NCBI GenBank assembly: GCA_023249275.1
Contig: JAHFCV010000023.1
Location: 1-18,319 of the forward strand
Direction of reading: 5' to 3'
Source of the DNA: Candidatus Methanoperedens sp.
GTDB taxonomy: Archaea; Halobacteriota; Methanosarcinia; Methanosarcinales; Methanoperedenaceae
DNA length: 18,319 nt
Position numbers and translations under genes: made by a program. This document shows, in pieces, positions 7,901 through 14,199 of this stretch. Position 1 is the stretch's first letter. Every line of letters begins with the position of its first letter. The notes below the pieces were generated by a model. The model did no database searches. It saw only the letters and a list, made by a program, of their open reading frames with translations, and was not told the DNA's origin.

Positions 7901-9943
7901 TCACACAGGGCATACAGGCGCCGGGCATCCGCCAGCGTATTCAGCATCAGCAGACACGTATTTGTCAGTCACATCTCCGAGGTATAACACCTGCTGCGCC
8001 TTGCTGCCGTAGCGGTAAACCGTAATCCCCTTGCATTTCAGTTCGTATGCGAGCATATAAGCCTTCTCGACCTCTTTTATGTCCACATCGTTCGGGAAAT
8101 TGATGGTCTTTGAGACTGCATTATCCGTATATTTCTGGAAAGCAGCCTGCATCCTCACATGCCATTGCGGCGCTATATCAAAAGCTGTGACGAACACTCG
8201 CTTTACGTCCTCCGGTACTTCTTCGATGCCAGCCAGCGTTCCCTGCTTTGCGATTTTCATCATCAGTTCCTCGCTGTAAAAGCCGCGCTCTTTTGCCACA
8301 GCCTCAAAATACGGGTTCACCTCAAGGAGCTTTGTTCCCTCCATGACATTCCGCACAAAAGAGACCGCAAACAGAGGCTCGATGCCGCTTGAACACCCGC
8401 CAATTATGCTGATTGTCCCTGTGGGCGCAACCGTGGTTACTGTTGAGTTGCGTATAGGGGTTTTGTAGATACTTCCCTCGAAATTGGGAAACGCTCCCCC
8501 CTCGATTGCGAGTTTTTCAGAAGCGGCATGGGATTTCGCCTCAAGGAATCGCATAATTTCTTCGCCTGTTTTCAGCGCCTCCTCTGAATCGTAAGGTATG
8601 CCGAGCTGCACGAGCATATCAGCGAAACCCATTACCCCAAGCCCGATTTTCCTATTCGCAAGCGTGATAGCCTCTATCTCAGCAATCGGATATTTATTTA
8701 CATCTATTATATTGTCAAGGAACCTGACACCTATATTTATGGTTTTTTCAAGGTTCTCCCAGTCGATAGAGCCGTTCTTTACCATTTTCGCGAGATTTAT
8801 TGAACCCAGATTGCAGGACTCATAGGGTAGTAAAGGCAACTCTCCACACGGATTCGTGCTCTCCATCTCCCCTACCTGCGGCGTTGGATTATGCCTGTTA
8901 ATCTCATCGATAAACACAACGCCCGGGTCTCCTGTCCTCCACGCCATTGTTATAATAAGATTCCAGATATCCCTGGCTCTTACCTTCCTTACAACTTCCC
9001 TGTTTCGCGGATTTATTAGCTCATACTCGCCGTCCTCAAGCACAGCTTTCATGAACTTATCGTCCACAGCTACCGAAATATTGAAATTTGCAAGGAAGCC
9101 CTCTTTTGTTTTTGAAGTTATGAACTCGATAATATCGGGATGGTCAGCCCTGAGTATCCCCATATTGGCGCCGCGCCTCCTCCCCCCTTGTTTGATTACA
9201 TCCGTGGTTGTATCGAATACGCGCATGAAGGTAACAGGACCTGAAGCAACGCCTTTTGTGGATTTTACGATATCGCCTTTGGGTCTTAAGCGCGAGAATG
9301 AGAAACCAGTTCCACCGCCTGACTGCTGTATTATTGCCATGTGCTTGACAGCATCGAAAATACCCACAAGTGAATCTTCAACAGGAATCACAAAACAGGC
9401 TGAGAGCTGCCCTAAATCAGTGCCCGCGTTCATGAGCGTGGGAGTATTGGGAAGGAATTCAAGAGTTGCCAGCATGCTCTGGAATTCTTCCTCGGATTCT
9501 GGGTCAAGAGCGATGGCTTTCGCAATGCGCCTGAATAGCCCGGTTGGCGTCTCGATAACATTCCCCTTATCATCCTTTAGCAGGTAGCGCCGTTCGAGAA
9601 CACGTACGGCGTTGACGCTTAGCTTCAATTCGTCGCTGACTCCGAAGAACTGCTTTGCCTTCCTTATCTGGGCGCGCTTCTCCCTGTAGAGAATATAGGC
9701 TTTTGCAACCGCAGCATAGCCATTTTTAATCAAGACCTCTTCCACGATGTCCTGCACGTCCTCGACGCCTGGTATTCCGGGTATTCTTTCCTCGATGAGC
9801 TTTACGACCTCTGCCGCTATTTCTTCTCCTCTTTTTCCGTCTTTGGTTTTTGTGGCGACAAAAGCCTTGAAAACAGCTTTGGCTATCTTTGAGCTTTCGA
9901 ATTCTACGAGCCTTCCATCCCTTTTCCTGATTTTCTGTATCAT
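7901..9943 (-). CDS. nrdJ: Adenosylcobalamin-dependent (class II) ribonucleoside-diphosphate/triphosphate reductase
   Basis: Class II reductase makes deoxyribonucleotides using a B12-generated thiyl radical. The 680-residue protein starts with an ATP-cone (about residues 1-95, IRKRDGRLVEF), then the catalytic barrel. Cys183 (SACF) and Cys377 (ESCNLGSINL) fit the reducing cysteine pair. NPCGE at 364-368 gives the radical Cys366 and the catalytic Glu368. APTGTISII marks the later barrel. The tail ends GGCPAPVCPV; Cys673 and Cys678 probably form the swinging thiol pair that re-reduces the active site, with CX4C spacing. No separate activase or small subunit gene is nearby, as expected for class II. 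The ATG overlaps the stop of the ferredoxin:thioredoxin reductase gene as ATGA, implying coupled synthesis of enzyme and reductant. Confidence 0.95.
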   Translation of the reverse strand: MIQKIRKRDGRLVEFESSKIAKAVFKAFVATKTKDGKRGEEIAAEVVKLIEERIPGIPGVEDVQDIVEEVLIKNGYAAVAKAYILYREKRAQIRKAKQFFGVSDELKLSVNAVRVLERRYLLKDDKGNVIETPTGLFRRIAKAIALDPESEEEFQSMLATLEFLPNTPTLMNAGTDLGQLSACFVIPVEDSLVGIFDAVKHMAIIQQSGGGTGFSFSRLRPKGDIVKSTKGVASGPVTFMRVFDTTTDVIKQGGRRRGANMGILRADHPDIIEFITSKTKEGFLANFNISVAVDDKFMKAVLEDGEYELINPRNREVVRKVRARDIWNLIITMAWRTGDPGVVFIDEINRHNPTPQVGEMESTNPCGELPLLPYESCNLGSINLAKMVKNGSIDWENLEKTINIGVRFLDNIIDVNKYPIAEIEAITLANRKIGLGVMGFADMLVQLGIPYDSEEALKTGEEIMRFLEAKSHAASEKLAIEGGAFPNFEGSIYKTPIRNSTVTTVAPTGTISIIGGCSSGIEPLFAVSFVRNVMEGTKLLEVNPYFEAVAKERGFYSEELMMKIAKQGTLAGIEEVPEDVKRVFVTAFDIAPQWHVRMQAAFQKYTDNAVSKTINFPNDVDIKEVEKAYMLAYELKCKGITVYRYGSKAQQVLYLGDVTDKYVSADAEYAGGCPAPVCPV

Positions 9944-10206
9944 TTAACGAAAAGTCCGCATTTGCACGAACCTCTTTTCTGGATATCAAGAGTCCTGTGG
10001 ATGCAGGGACAAATCAAATCCTTATCCTTTTTCGAGTCACCTGTTACCTGTCGGCAGCCGCAGTACTGTATCCCGTATTCCCTCTTATTCTGCGAAAGCC
10101 CTTTTATTGCCTGAACAACAATATCATAATCAGAATTCAATTTCAGGTTGTTCTTTTCTGCGTAATCCTTTGCCCACCCATAAATCTGGCTCTCAATATC
10201 ATCCAT
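9940..10206 (-). CDS. Ferredoxin:thioredoxin reductase catalytic subunit (FTR beta-like)
   Basis: FTR passes electrons from ferredoxin through a 4Fe-4S cluster to the disulfide of thioredoxin-like proteins. The 88-residue protein has the six family cysteines: CGC at 49-51, CPC at 66-68 followed by IHRTLD, and CKC at 81-83 followed by GLFV. The first pair reads CGCR where plant enzymes have CPCR. I chose the ATG at 10206 because a good GGTGA site lies five bases before it. A GTG at 10215 would add three residues and overlap the flavodoxin stop. No variable (alpha) subunit is seen, which is common outside oxygenic phototrophs. Its place between flavodoxin and nrdJ suggests that it feeds reducing power to the ribonucleotide reductase, directly or via a thioredoxin or glutaredoxin encoded elsewhere (inference). 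Confidence 0.88.
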   Translation of the reverse strand: MDDIESQIYGWAKDYAEKNNLKLNSDYDIVVQAIKGLSQNKREYGIQYCGCRQVTGDSKKDKDLICPCIHRTLDIQKRGSCKCGLFVK

Positions 10207-10207
10207 T

Positions 10208-10639
10208 TTATTCACCTTTTATTTTTTTCGCAATATTTTTACCAAACTCCCTGCACTTCTCCAACCCTGCTTCATCAGGCTTTTCATGAATGAGAAGCCC
10301 CTCCATCGTGTCCATGCCATAACCTTTCAACCGGTTAGATATCAGGTCTACAACTTCCGGAGACCAGCCGTAAGAACAAAATGCTGCTCCAACCTTTCCC
10401 CTTAGATTTACGTCTTTTGCCTGGTCAATAAAAACCTCAAGCGTGGGCATTATTTCATGATGGTAAGTACCCGAACCGAGAACCAGCCCATCAATGCCCT
10501 TGATTTCTTCTATCCTCGCCTCATGGACATGAGTAAGCTTAACCGATAAACCTTCAGATTTTATTCCTTCGGCAATTGCTTTTGCCATCATTTCGGTATT
10601 ATGCGTTGCAGAATCGTATATTATTGCCACTTTTGCCAT
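10208..10639 (-). CDS. Flavodoxin (FprA-type flavodoxin domain)
   Basis: This 143-residue FMN protein would carry one or two electrons. The phosphate loop reads YDSATHNTEMMA, matching the YDSxxGNTE pattern of flavodoxin domains found in FprA-type flavoproteins, with His replacing the usual Gly. The later isoalloxazine-binding loops are visible as LGSGTYHHE (about residues 54-62) and CSYGWSPEV. The start at 10639 is chosen because GGGAGGAA lies just before the ATG; an upstream in-frame start at 10678 would place the ribosome site inside the gene. The gene follows the IscU-reductase fusion by 29 bases and precedes the FTR gene by one base. It is a likely redox partner for the reductase half of that fusion, which is inference from order. 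Confidence 0.88.
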   Translation of the reverse strand: MAKVAIIYDSATHNTEMMAKAIAEGIKSEGLSVKLTHVHEARIEEIKGIDGLVLGSGTYHHEIMPTLEVFIDQAKDVNLRGKVGAAFCSYGWSPEVVDLISNRLKGYGMDTMEGLLIHEKPDEAGLEKCREFGKNIAKKIKGE

Positions 10640-10668
10640 GTTTCCTCCCTGTAATATTATCTGAAAAC

Positions 10669-12003
10669 TCATCTCCAATAAGGCTTCCTCAACTCAATAT
10701 ACGCATTATGCGCCACCACAGCCCCATGCGCCACCGCAACCACAACAAGCTGAAGGTCGGAGGCTATGTCGCCCACTGCGTAAATCCCGTCGATATTGGT
10801 CTTCTGGGTTTTATCTGTCTTGAGGTATCCTTTCTCATCCATCTCAAGCCCAAGCTTCTTGAATATTTCCGTGTTCGGCGTCATGCCGACAGCCAGTACC
10901 ACCGAATCCAGCACCTGCTGGATGGTTTCATCTTCTTTCAAATCCTGCATGATAGCCTTCTCGACTTTTTCGGTGCCTGATATTTCAAGAACTTCGGTAT
11001 TATACAGTACCTTGATTTTATCAATAGCTTTCATGCGCTCAAGCTTTTGCGGGACGGCGCGCAATTCATCCTTCCTGTGCGCTATTGTTATAAGGTCGGC
11101 AGTATCGGCAAGGCTCAGCGCAGCATCAACGGCTGAGTTCCCGCCGCCCACGATAAGAACGCGTTTTCCCGTGAAGCTCTCCGGATTCCTGACATAATAA
11201 AAAACTCCTCGCTCGTTCTTGCTGAATTTTTCCTCGCCCTTGATACCGCCGGTTGCCGGGGAGCTGCCAGTTGCAAGAACGATAATCTTTCCCCTGTATT
11301 CACCGCTCTCGGCAATGATTTTCTTATCCGGCGTGATTTCATTCACGCGCTCTTTTTTCAATTCCACTTTCAATTTCTTTGCTTCATTCACCCATGAATC
11401 TACAAGGTCTTTGCATGTTGATTTTTCGCAGAGGCCGGGAAAGTTCTCAATCATCTTGTTCGGGCATAACCATGACAGGATGCCGCCCCAGTTGGAAGCT
11501 TCAAAGATGGCGGTCTTAAGTCCGCGATAAGCGCACAGTATTCCTGTTGTCAGCCCACCAGGACCGCCACCCACCACAATCACATCAAAATCGTATTTTT
11601 CAGCCTCAATCTTGGCTTTCTCCTCTTTTTTGGTCATGTAGTTCTTAATTGCGGCATGAAGGGCGTCAGCGGCAAGGTTTGAACAGTGCATCTTGATGAG
11701 AGGCAAACCACCAAGCTCCTCTGCGACCTCACCGCGCGTGATTTTAAGCGCTTCCTCAAGCGTTTTCCCGATAGCCATTTCCGTTATCATGCTGCTTGTT
11801 GCAATGGCAGAGCCGCAGCCGAAGGTCTTGAACTTCACATCTTTTAAGATATTATTCTCCACCTTTATCTGGATCTCCATCAGGTCCCCGCAAACCGGAT
11901 TCCCCACCCTTCCTATACCATCGGCATCCTTGATTTCGCCCACATTTCGCGGGTTCCTGAAATGTTCCATTACTTTTTCTGAGTATTCGAATTGTTCTTC
12001 CAT
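10669..12003 (-). CDS. IscU/NifU-type Fe-S scaffold fused to a TrxR-fold NAD(P)H:ferredoxin/flavodoxin reductase-like domain
   Basis: Two domains are joined in one 444-residue frame. Residues 1-125 are an IscU-type scaffold with all three ligand cysteines, Cys38 (GNPVCGD, with Asp40), Cys63 (FGCGSA) and Cys107 (MHCSNLA). A charged linker follows (about 122-138). Residues 139-440 are a two-dinucleotide-domain flavoprotein: FAD loop GGGPGG at 145-150, NAD(P) loop GGGNSA at 286-291, and GIYAVGDIA near the end. The redox CxxC of thioredoxin reductase is absent; the equivalent place reads FYYVRNPESF (268-277). This resembles YumC-type ferredoxin/flavodoxin:NADP reductases. The fusion suggests that electrons are delivered to the scaffold during cluster building or release. 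It starts three bases after the iscS-like stop, behind GAGGAAG. Many databases would call it thioredoxin reductase, which I think is wrong. Confidence 0.9.
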   Translation of the reverse strand: MEEQFEYSEKVMEHFRNPRNVGEIKDADGIGRVGNPVCGDLMEIQIKVENNILKDVKFKTFGCGSAIATSSMITEMAIGKTLEEALKITRGEVAEELGGLPLIKMHCSNLAADALHAAIKNYMTKKEEKAKIEAEKYDFDVIVVGGGPGGLTTGILCAYRGLKTAIFEASNWGGILSWLCPNKMIENFPGLCEKSTCKDLVDSWVNEAKKLKVELKKERVNEITPDKKIIAESGEYRGKIIVLATGSSPATGGIKGEEKFSKNERGVFYYVRNPESFTGKRVLIVGGGNSAVDAALSLADTADLITIAHRKDELRAVPQKLERMKAIDKIKVLYNTEVLEISGTEKVEKAIMQDLKEDETIQQVLDSVVLAVGMTPNTEIFKKLGLEMDEKGYLKTDKTQKTNIDGIYAVGDIASDLQLVVVAVAHGAVVAHNAYIELRKPYWR

Positions 12004-12006
12004 ATT

Positions 12007-13170
12007 TTACTTCCTCGGATAAAGGGGCGATAACGCCCTGAGTTTAGCCACTATTTTTGGGACACATTCAATGACATAATCAACATCTTCTTCGGTATTG
12101 TACCTGCCAAGCGTAAGCAGGAGCGAGCCGTGCGCCTCTTCATGCCTTAATCCCATGGACAGAAGCACATGCGAAGGCTCAAGGGTTTTCGATGAACATG
12201 CAGAGCCTGTGCTTGCAGTTATTCCCAGGTCGTTGAGCTGGAGTATGATACTCTCGCCTTCGATGAAACTGAAGCGGAAGCTTGCGTTATTGGGAAGCCT
12301 TTTAGTCCTGCTGCCGGTGAGATACGTATATTCCATTTTCAGGATATTGTCTATAAGCCTGTCACGCATCTTAATGAGCCGCGCACCTTCATCCACCATT
12401 TCCTTCTGTGCAATCTCTGCTGCTTTACCCATCCCCACAATGCCGGGAATATTCTCGGAACCGCTCCTCATCCCGAATTCCTGCCCTCCCCCAAGCATGA
12501 AAGGAAGTATCCTTATCCCCTGCTTGACATAAAGCGCCCCGACACCCCTGGGACCCAACATATCATTTGAAGAGAGCGTCAAAAGGTCGATATGTTCGTC
12601 TTCGACATTGACAGGCACTTTACCCGCAGCAGCAGTCCCGTCAACATGGAACAGTATCTTCCTGCCTGATGCTATCTCGCCTATTTCCCGTATTGGCTGC
12701 ACTGTCCCCATTTCTCCGTTTGCATACATTACAGAAATAATAATGGTCTTTTCAGTTATCGCGTTCTTTATTTGCTCTGCATTCACAAGCCCGTCTTTAT
12801 CCACAGGAATGTAAGTAACCTCAAACCCGCTTCTCTGCATGTCTTTTAATGGATTCATCACAGACATGTGCTCGATGGAGGTTGTGATTATATGATTCCC
12901 TTTATCCTTGTACCGCATCGCAGCGCCGCGCAGCGCAAGATTGTTGGATTCGGTGGCGCATGATGTGAATATGACGCTTTTGGGGTTGGGCGCACCAATC
13001 AGGTTTGCAACTTTCTGGCGGGCGCTCTCAAGCTCGCGTTTGGCTTTTCTTCCTGAGGAATGAAGGGATGAGGCATTCCCCACATCTTTATCAAAATACG
13101 GCATCATGGCTTCAAGTACCCGCGCATCAACTGGCGAAGCTGAACCGTAATCCATGTAAACCTGTCTCAT
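12007..13170 (-). CDS. IscS/NifS-like protein lacking the PLP lysine (probably not a standard cysteine desulfurase)
   Basis: The fold and length (387 residues) are those of class V aminotransferase cysteine desulfurases. Conserved parts are YMDYGSASPVD at 5-15, IEHMSV with His101, HVD with Asp177, RSGSENIPGIVG near 235-246, and the mobile loop GSACSSKTLEPSHVL with the sulfur-accepting Cys325. The lysine that should bind PLP is missing: the usual SAHK reads SSND, with Asp203 in its place and Asn202 for His. The glutamine that follows HVD in active enzymes is also replaced (HVDGTA). The same Lys-to-Asp change is known, from memory, in Archaeoglobus fulgidus IscS. The start at 13170 gives family-typical length and has AAGTGA upstream; a start at 13260 would overlap the rubredoxin-like gene. 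It may act as a cysteine ligand donor to the neighbouring scaffold. Confidence 0.9.
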   Translation of the reverse strand: MRQVYMDYGSASPVDARVLEAMMPYFDKDVGNASSLHSSGRKAKRELESARQKVANLIGAPNPKSVIFTSCATESNNLALRGAAMRYKDKGNHIITTSIEHMSVMNPLKDMQRSGFEVTYIPVDKDGLVNAEQIKNAITEKTIIISVMYANGEMGTVQPIREIGEIASGRKILFHVDGTAAAGKVPVNVEDEHIDLLTLSSNDMLGPRGVGALYVKQGIRILPFMLGGGQEFGMRSGSENIPGIVGMGKAAEIAQKEMVDEGARLIKMRDRLIDNILKMEYTYLTGSRTKRLPNNASFRFSFIEGESIILQLNDLGITASTGSACSSKTLEPSHVLLSMGLRHEEAHGSLLLTLGRYNTEEDVDYVIECVPKIVAKLRALSPLYPRK

Positions 13171-13189
13171 GTTTTCACTTGATTTTACA

Positions 13190-13351
13190 TTATATCCGTC
13201 TGTCTCTTCCCTCTGGACCTTCGCACTCGGGTATATAGCAGGTCGCATCAATGAACGCACACGCTTCCTTGCATGAAGGGCACCGCTCCGGCGGCGAGGA
13301 GTTGCCTTCGAACTGGTAGTTGCACATTGAGCATTTCCACTGGACTTTCAT
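13190..13351 (-). CDS. Rubredoxin-like small protein with extra cysteines (53 aa)
   Basis: The 53-residue product opens MKVQWKCSMCNYQFEG and continues PPERCPSCKEAC, so it has the two knuckles of a rubredoxin or zinc ribbon (Cys7/Cys10 and Cys24/Cys27). Three more cysteines follow (Cys31, Cys38, Cys43) in a short tail with TCYIPECEG, which ordinary rubredoxins do not have. I chose the ATG at 13351 because TAGGAGAAGT lies right before it; the earlier in-frame start at 13387 would overlap the upstream gene. It lies between the dsrE-like and iscS-like genes. It could transfer electrons, or hold zinc, or bind a second metal through the extra cysteines. None of these can be separated from sequence alone. 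Confidence 0.75.
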   Translation of the reverse strand: MKVQWKCSMCNYQFEGNSSPPERCPSCKEACAFIDATCYIPECEGPEGRDRRI

Positions 13352-13358
13352 ACTTCTC

Positions 13359-13718
13359 CTAAAACCACATCGTTCCATCAGCTTCAAGCACTAAATCATT
13401 GAGCGTTGCGGCTCCTACAATCTCTGCCGCGGGGATAAAATCGCCCCTTGAAAGAGCTATGAGCTGCGTGCTCTGCTCGCACACCATGAGCTTTACTCCT
13501 GCTTTTACTGTCTGTTCCATTACTTCTTTGAGGGAAGGAAATTTCCCAAGCTTTATCTTCTCAGCATTCCCTTTTTTGACGACCGTAATACCCATTCCCA
13601 GGAAATAGATTGTAGCGTCTATTCCCATTGCTTTTGCTGTCTGCGCCAGGATAAAAGGCGAATAAAGTCTTTCTGGCGTATCGATTCCGCTTGTCTGGAC
13701 GTAGAGTAGAGTTGTCAT
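13359..13718 (-). CDS. DsrE-family sulfur-relay-like protein
   Basis: The 119-residue protein has the DsrE/TusD-like pattern: an N-terminal strand (TLLYVQTSG), a helix with a Pro-rich entry (RLYSPFILAQTAKAMG), strand ATIYFLGMGITVV, then KLMVCEQST with a single Cys80 in the place of the sulfur-carrying cysteine, and GAATLNDLVLEAD near the end. Such proteins carry persulfide sulfur or act as small oxidoreductase-like subunits. It is the first gene of the seven-gene minus-strand run, with GGAAG seven bases before the ATG. Being next to an IscS-like protein that probably cannot make persulfide itself, it is a candidate sulfur carrier for the scaffold, which is inference. Such proteins are often labelled predicted peroxiredoxin. 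Confidence 0.8.
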   Translation of the reverse strand: MTTLLYVQTSGIDTPERLYSPFILAQTAKAMGIDATIYFLGMGITVVKKGNAEKIKLGKFPSLKEVMEQTVKAGVKLMVCEQSTQLIALSRGDFIPAAEIVGAATLNDLVLEADGTMWF

Positions 13719-13743
13719 AATTATTCTTCCATTAACCTATTAT

Positions 13744-13756
13744 GAGTTATAATAGA
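13744..13756. promoter_or_regulatory. Shared TATA-like palindrome between the dsrE-like operon and the UPF0175 gene
   Basis: The sequence GAGTTATAATAGA reads as a TATA-like box on both strands (TTATAATAG on plus, CTATTATAAC on minus). It lies about 39 bases before the plus-strand ATG at 13789 and about 32 bases before the minus-strand ATG at 13718. Both distances suit archaeal starts with short or no leaders. No other good box is present in the 70-base gap. Confidence 0.4.
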
Positions 13757-13788
13757 TACACTTTTGCATAACAATGCTATTGAGATAG

Positions 13789-13986
13789 ATGATGGCAGAG
13801 AAAGATAGAAAAATGAAATCAATCGAGCTTTATAAACAGGGCAAGGTAAGTCTGGGTCTTGGAGCAAAGCTCTCGGGACTTTCAATATCCGAGTATATAG
13901 ACTTGTTGAAAGAGTATAAAGTTCAAATCAATATCGATATCGAAGATGCTAAAAAAGCACTGGAATATGCGAGAATGAGCCTTTGA
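13789..13986 (+). CDS. UPF0175 family antitoxin-like protein (orphan)
   Basis: The 65-residue protein fits the UPF0175 pattern: a short helix with a basic N-terminus (KSIELYKQGKVSLG), a helix-turn-helix-like stretch LGLGAKLSGLSISEYIDLL, then KEYKVQINIDIEDAKKALEYA. These proteins are usually the antitoxin partner of a PIN-domain toxin of the DUF3368 type, encoded directly downstream. Here nothing like a PIN gene follows; the palindromic element at 14035-14156 and a convergent gene come next. Two ATG codons lie in tandem at 13789 and 13792; either could start. An orphan antitoxin or a stand-alone DNA-binding regulator are both possible. Its promoter may overlap that of the dsrE-like operon, so it could regulate that operon, which is speculation. 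Confidence 0.75.
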   Translation: MMAEKDRKMKSIELYKQGKVSLGLGAKLSGLSISEYIDLLKEYKVQINIDIEDAKKALEYARMSL

Positions 13987-14034
13987 CATTGCGCGAAAGA
14001 AAACATTTACTACAGTTAATGTCCACAGACATGC

Positions 14035-14156
14035 TGGGGTAAAATAGAATTCCCACCGCAAAGTTCGCAAAGTTCGCAAAGATTTTTGCTGCTATGCTTT
14101 GCGTTCTTTGCGCCCTTTGCGGTGATTTATTTTATTCATCCCAAGAATTTACCCCA
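14035..14156. repeat. Nested palindromic repeat element with CGCAAAG units
   Basis: The outer arms TGGGGTAAA (14035-14043) and TTTACCCCA (14148-14156) are perfect inverted repeats. Inside, two 28-base arms (14054-14081 and 14097-14124) each contain three CGCAAAG units at a nine-base period and close on CACCG/CGGTG; only the two-base spacers between units differ. The 15-base loop is AT-rich. It lies between the convergent ends of the UPF0175 gene and the coiled-coil gene, so the RNA could form a hairpin and might stop transcription. A near-identical half copy is at 6515-6545. There is no protein coded in it. It looks like a non-autonomous REP- or MITE-like repeat. Confidence 0.75.
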
Positions 14157-14199
14157 ATGGGTTACAGGACATTAAGACTACTTGTACCGCAATCCAATC

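Noticed and set aside
7886..7904. Short inverted repeat GTGAG/CTCAC between the purine NTPase gene and nrdJ as a terminator
   Set aside because: Only five base pairs with a nine-base loop and no following T-run on either strand; too weak to call.
8856..9587. Long plus-strand open frame (243 codons) antisense to nrdJ
   Set aside because: It mirrors the codon pattern of nrdJ, whose protein has all family motifs; the antisense product shows no recognisable domain and has no promoter or ribosome site I can support.
10669..11600. Thioredoxin reductase as the function of the fusion's C-terminal half
   Set aside because: The catalytic CxxC between the two halves of the NAD(P) domain is absent, so a ferredoxin/flavodoxin reductase-like role fits better.
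13171..13260. Upstream start of the iscS-like gene at 13260
   Set aside because: It would add 30 residues with no family similarity and overlap the rubredoxin-like gene; the start at 13170 gives normal length.
14054..14124. Short regular repeats as a CRISPR array
   Set aside because: The units are seven bases at a nine-base period arranged as inverted arms, with no spacers of CRISPR length and no cas genes nearby.
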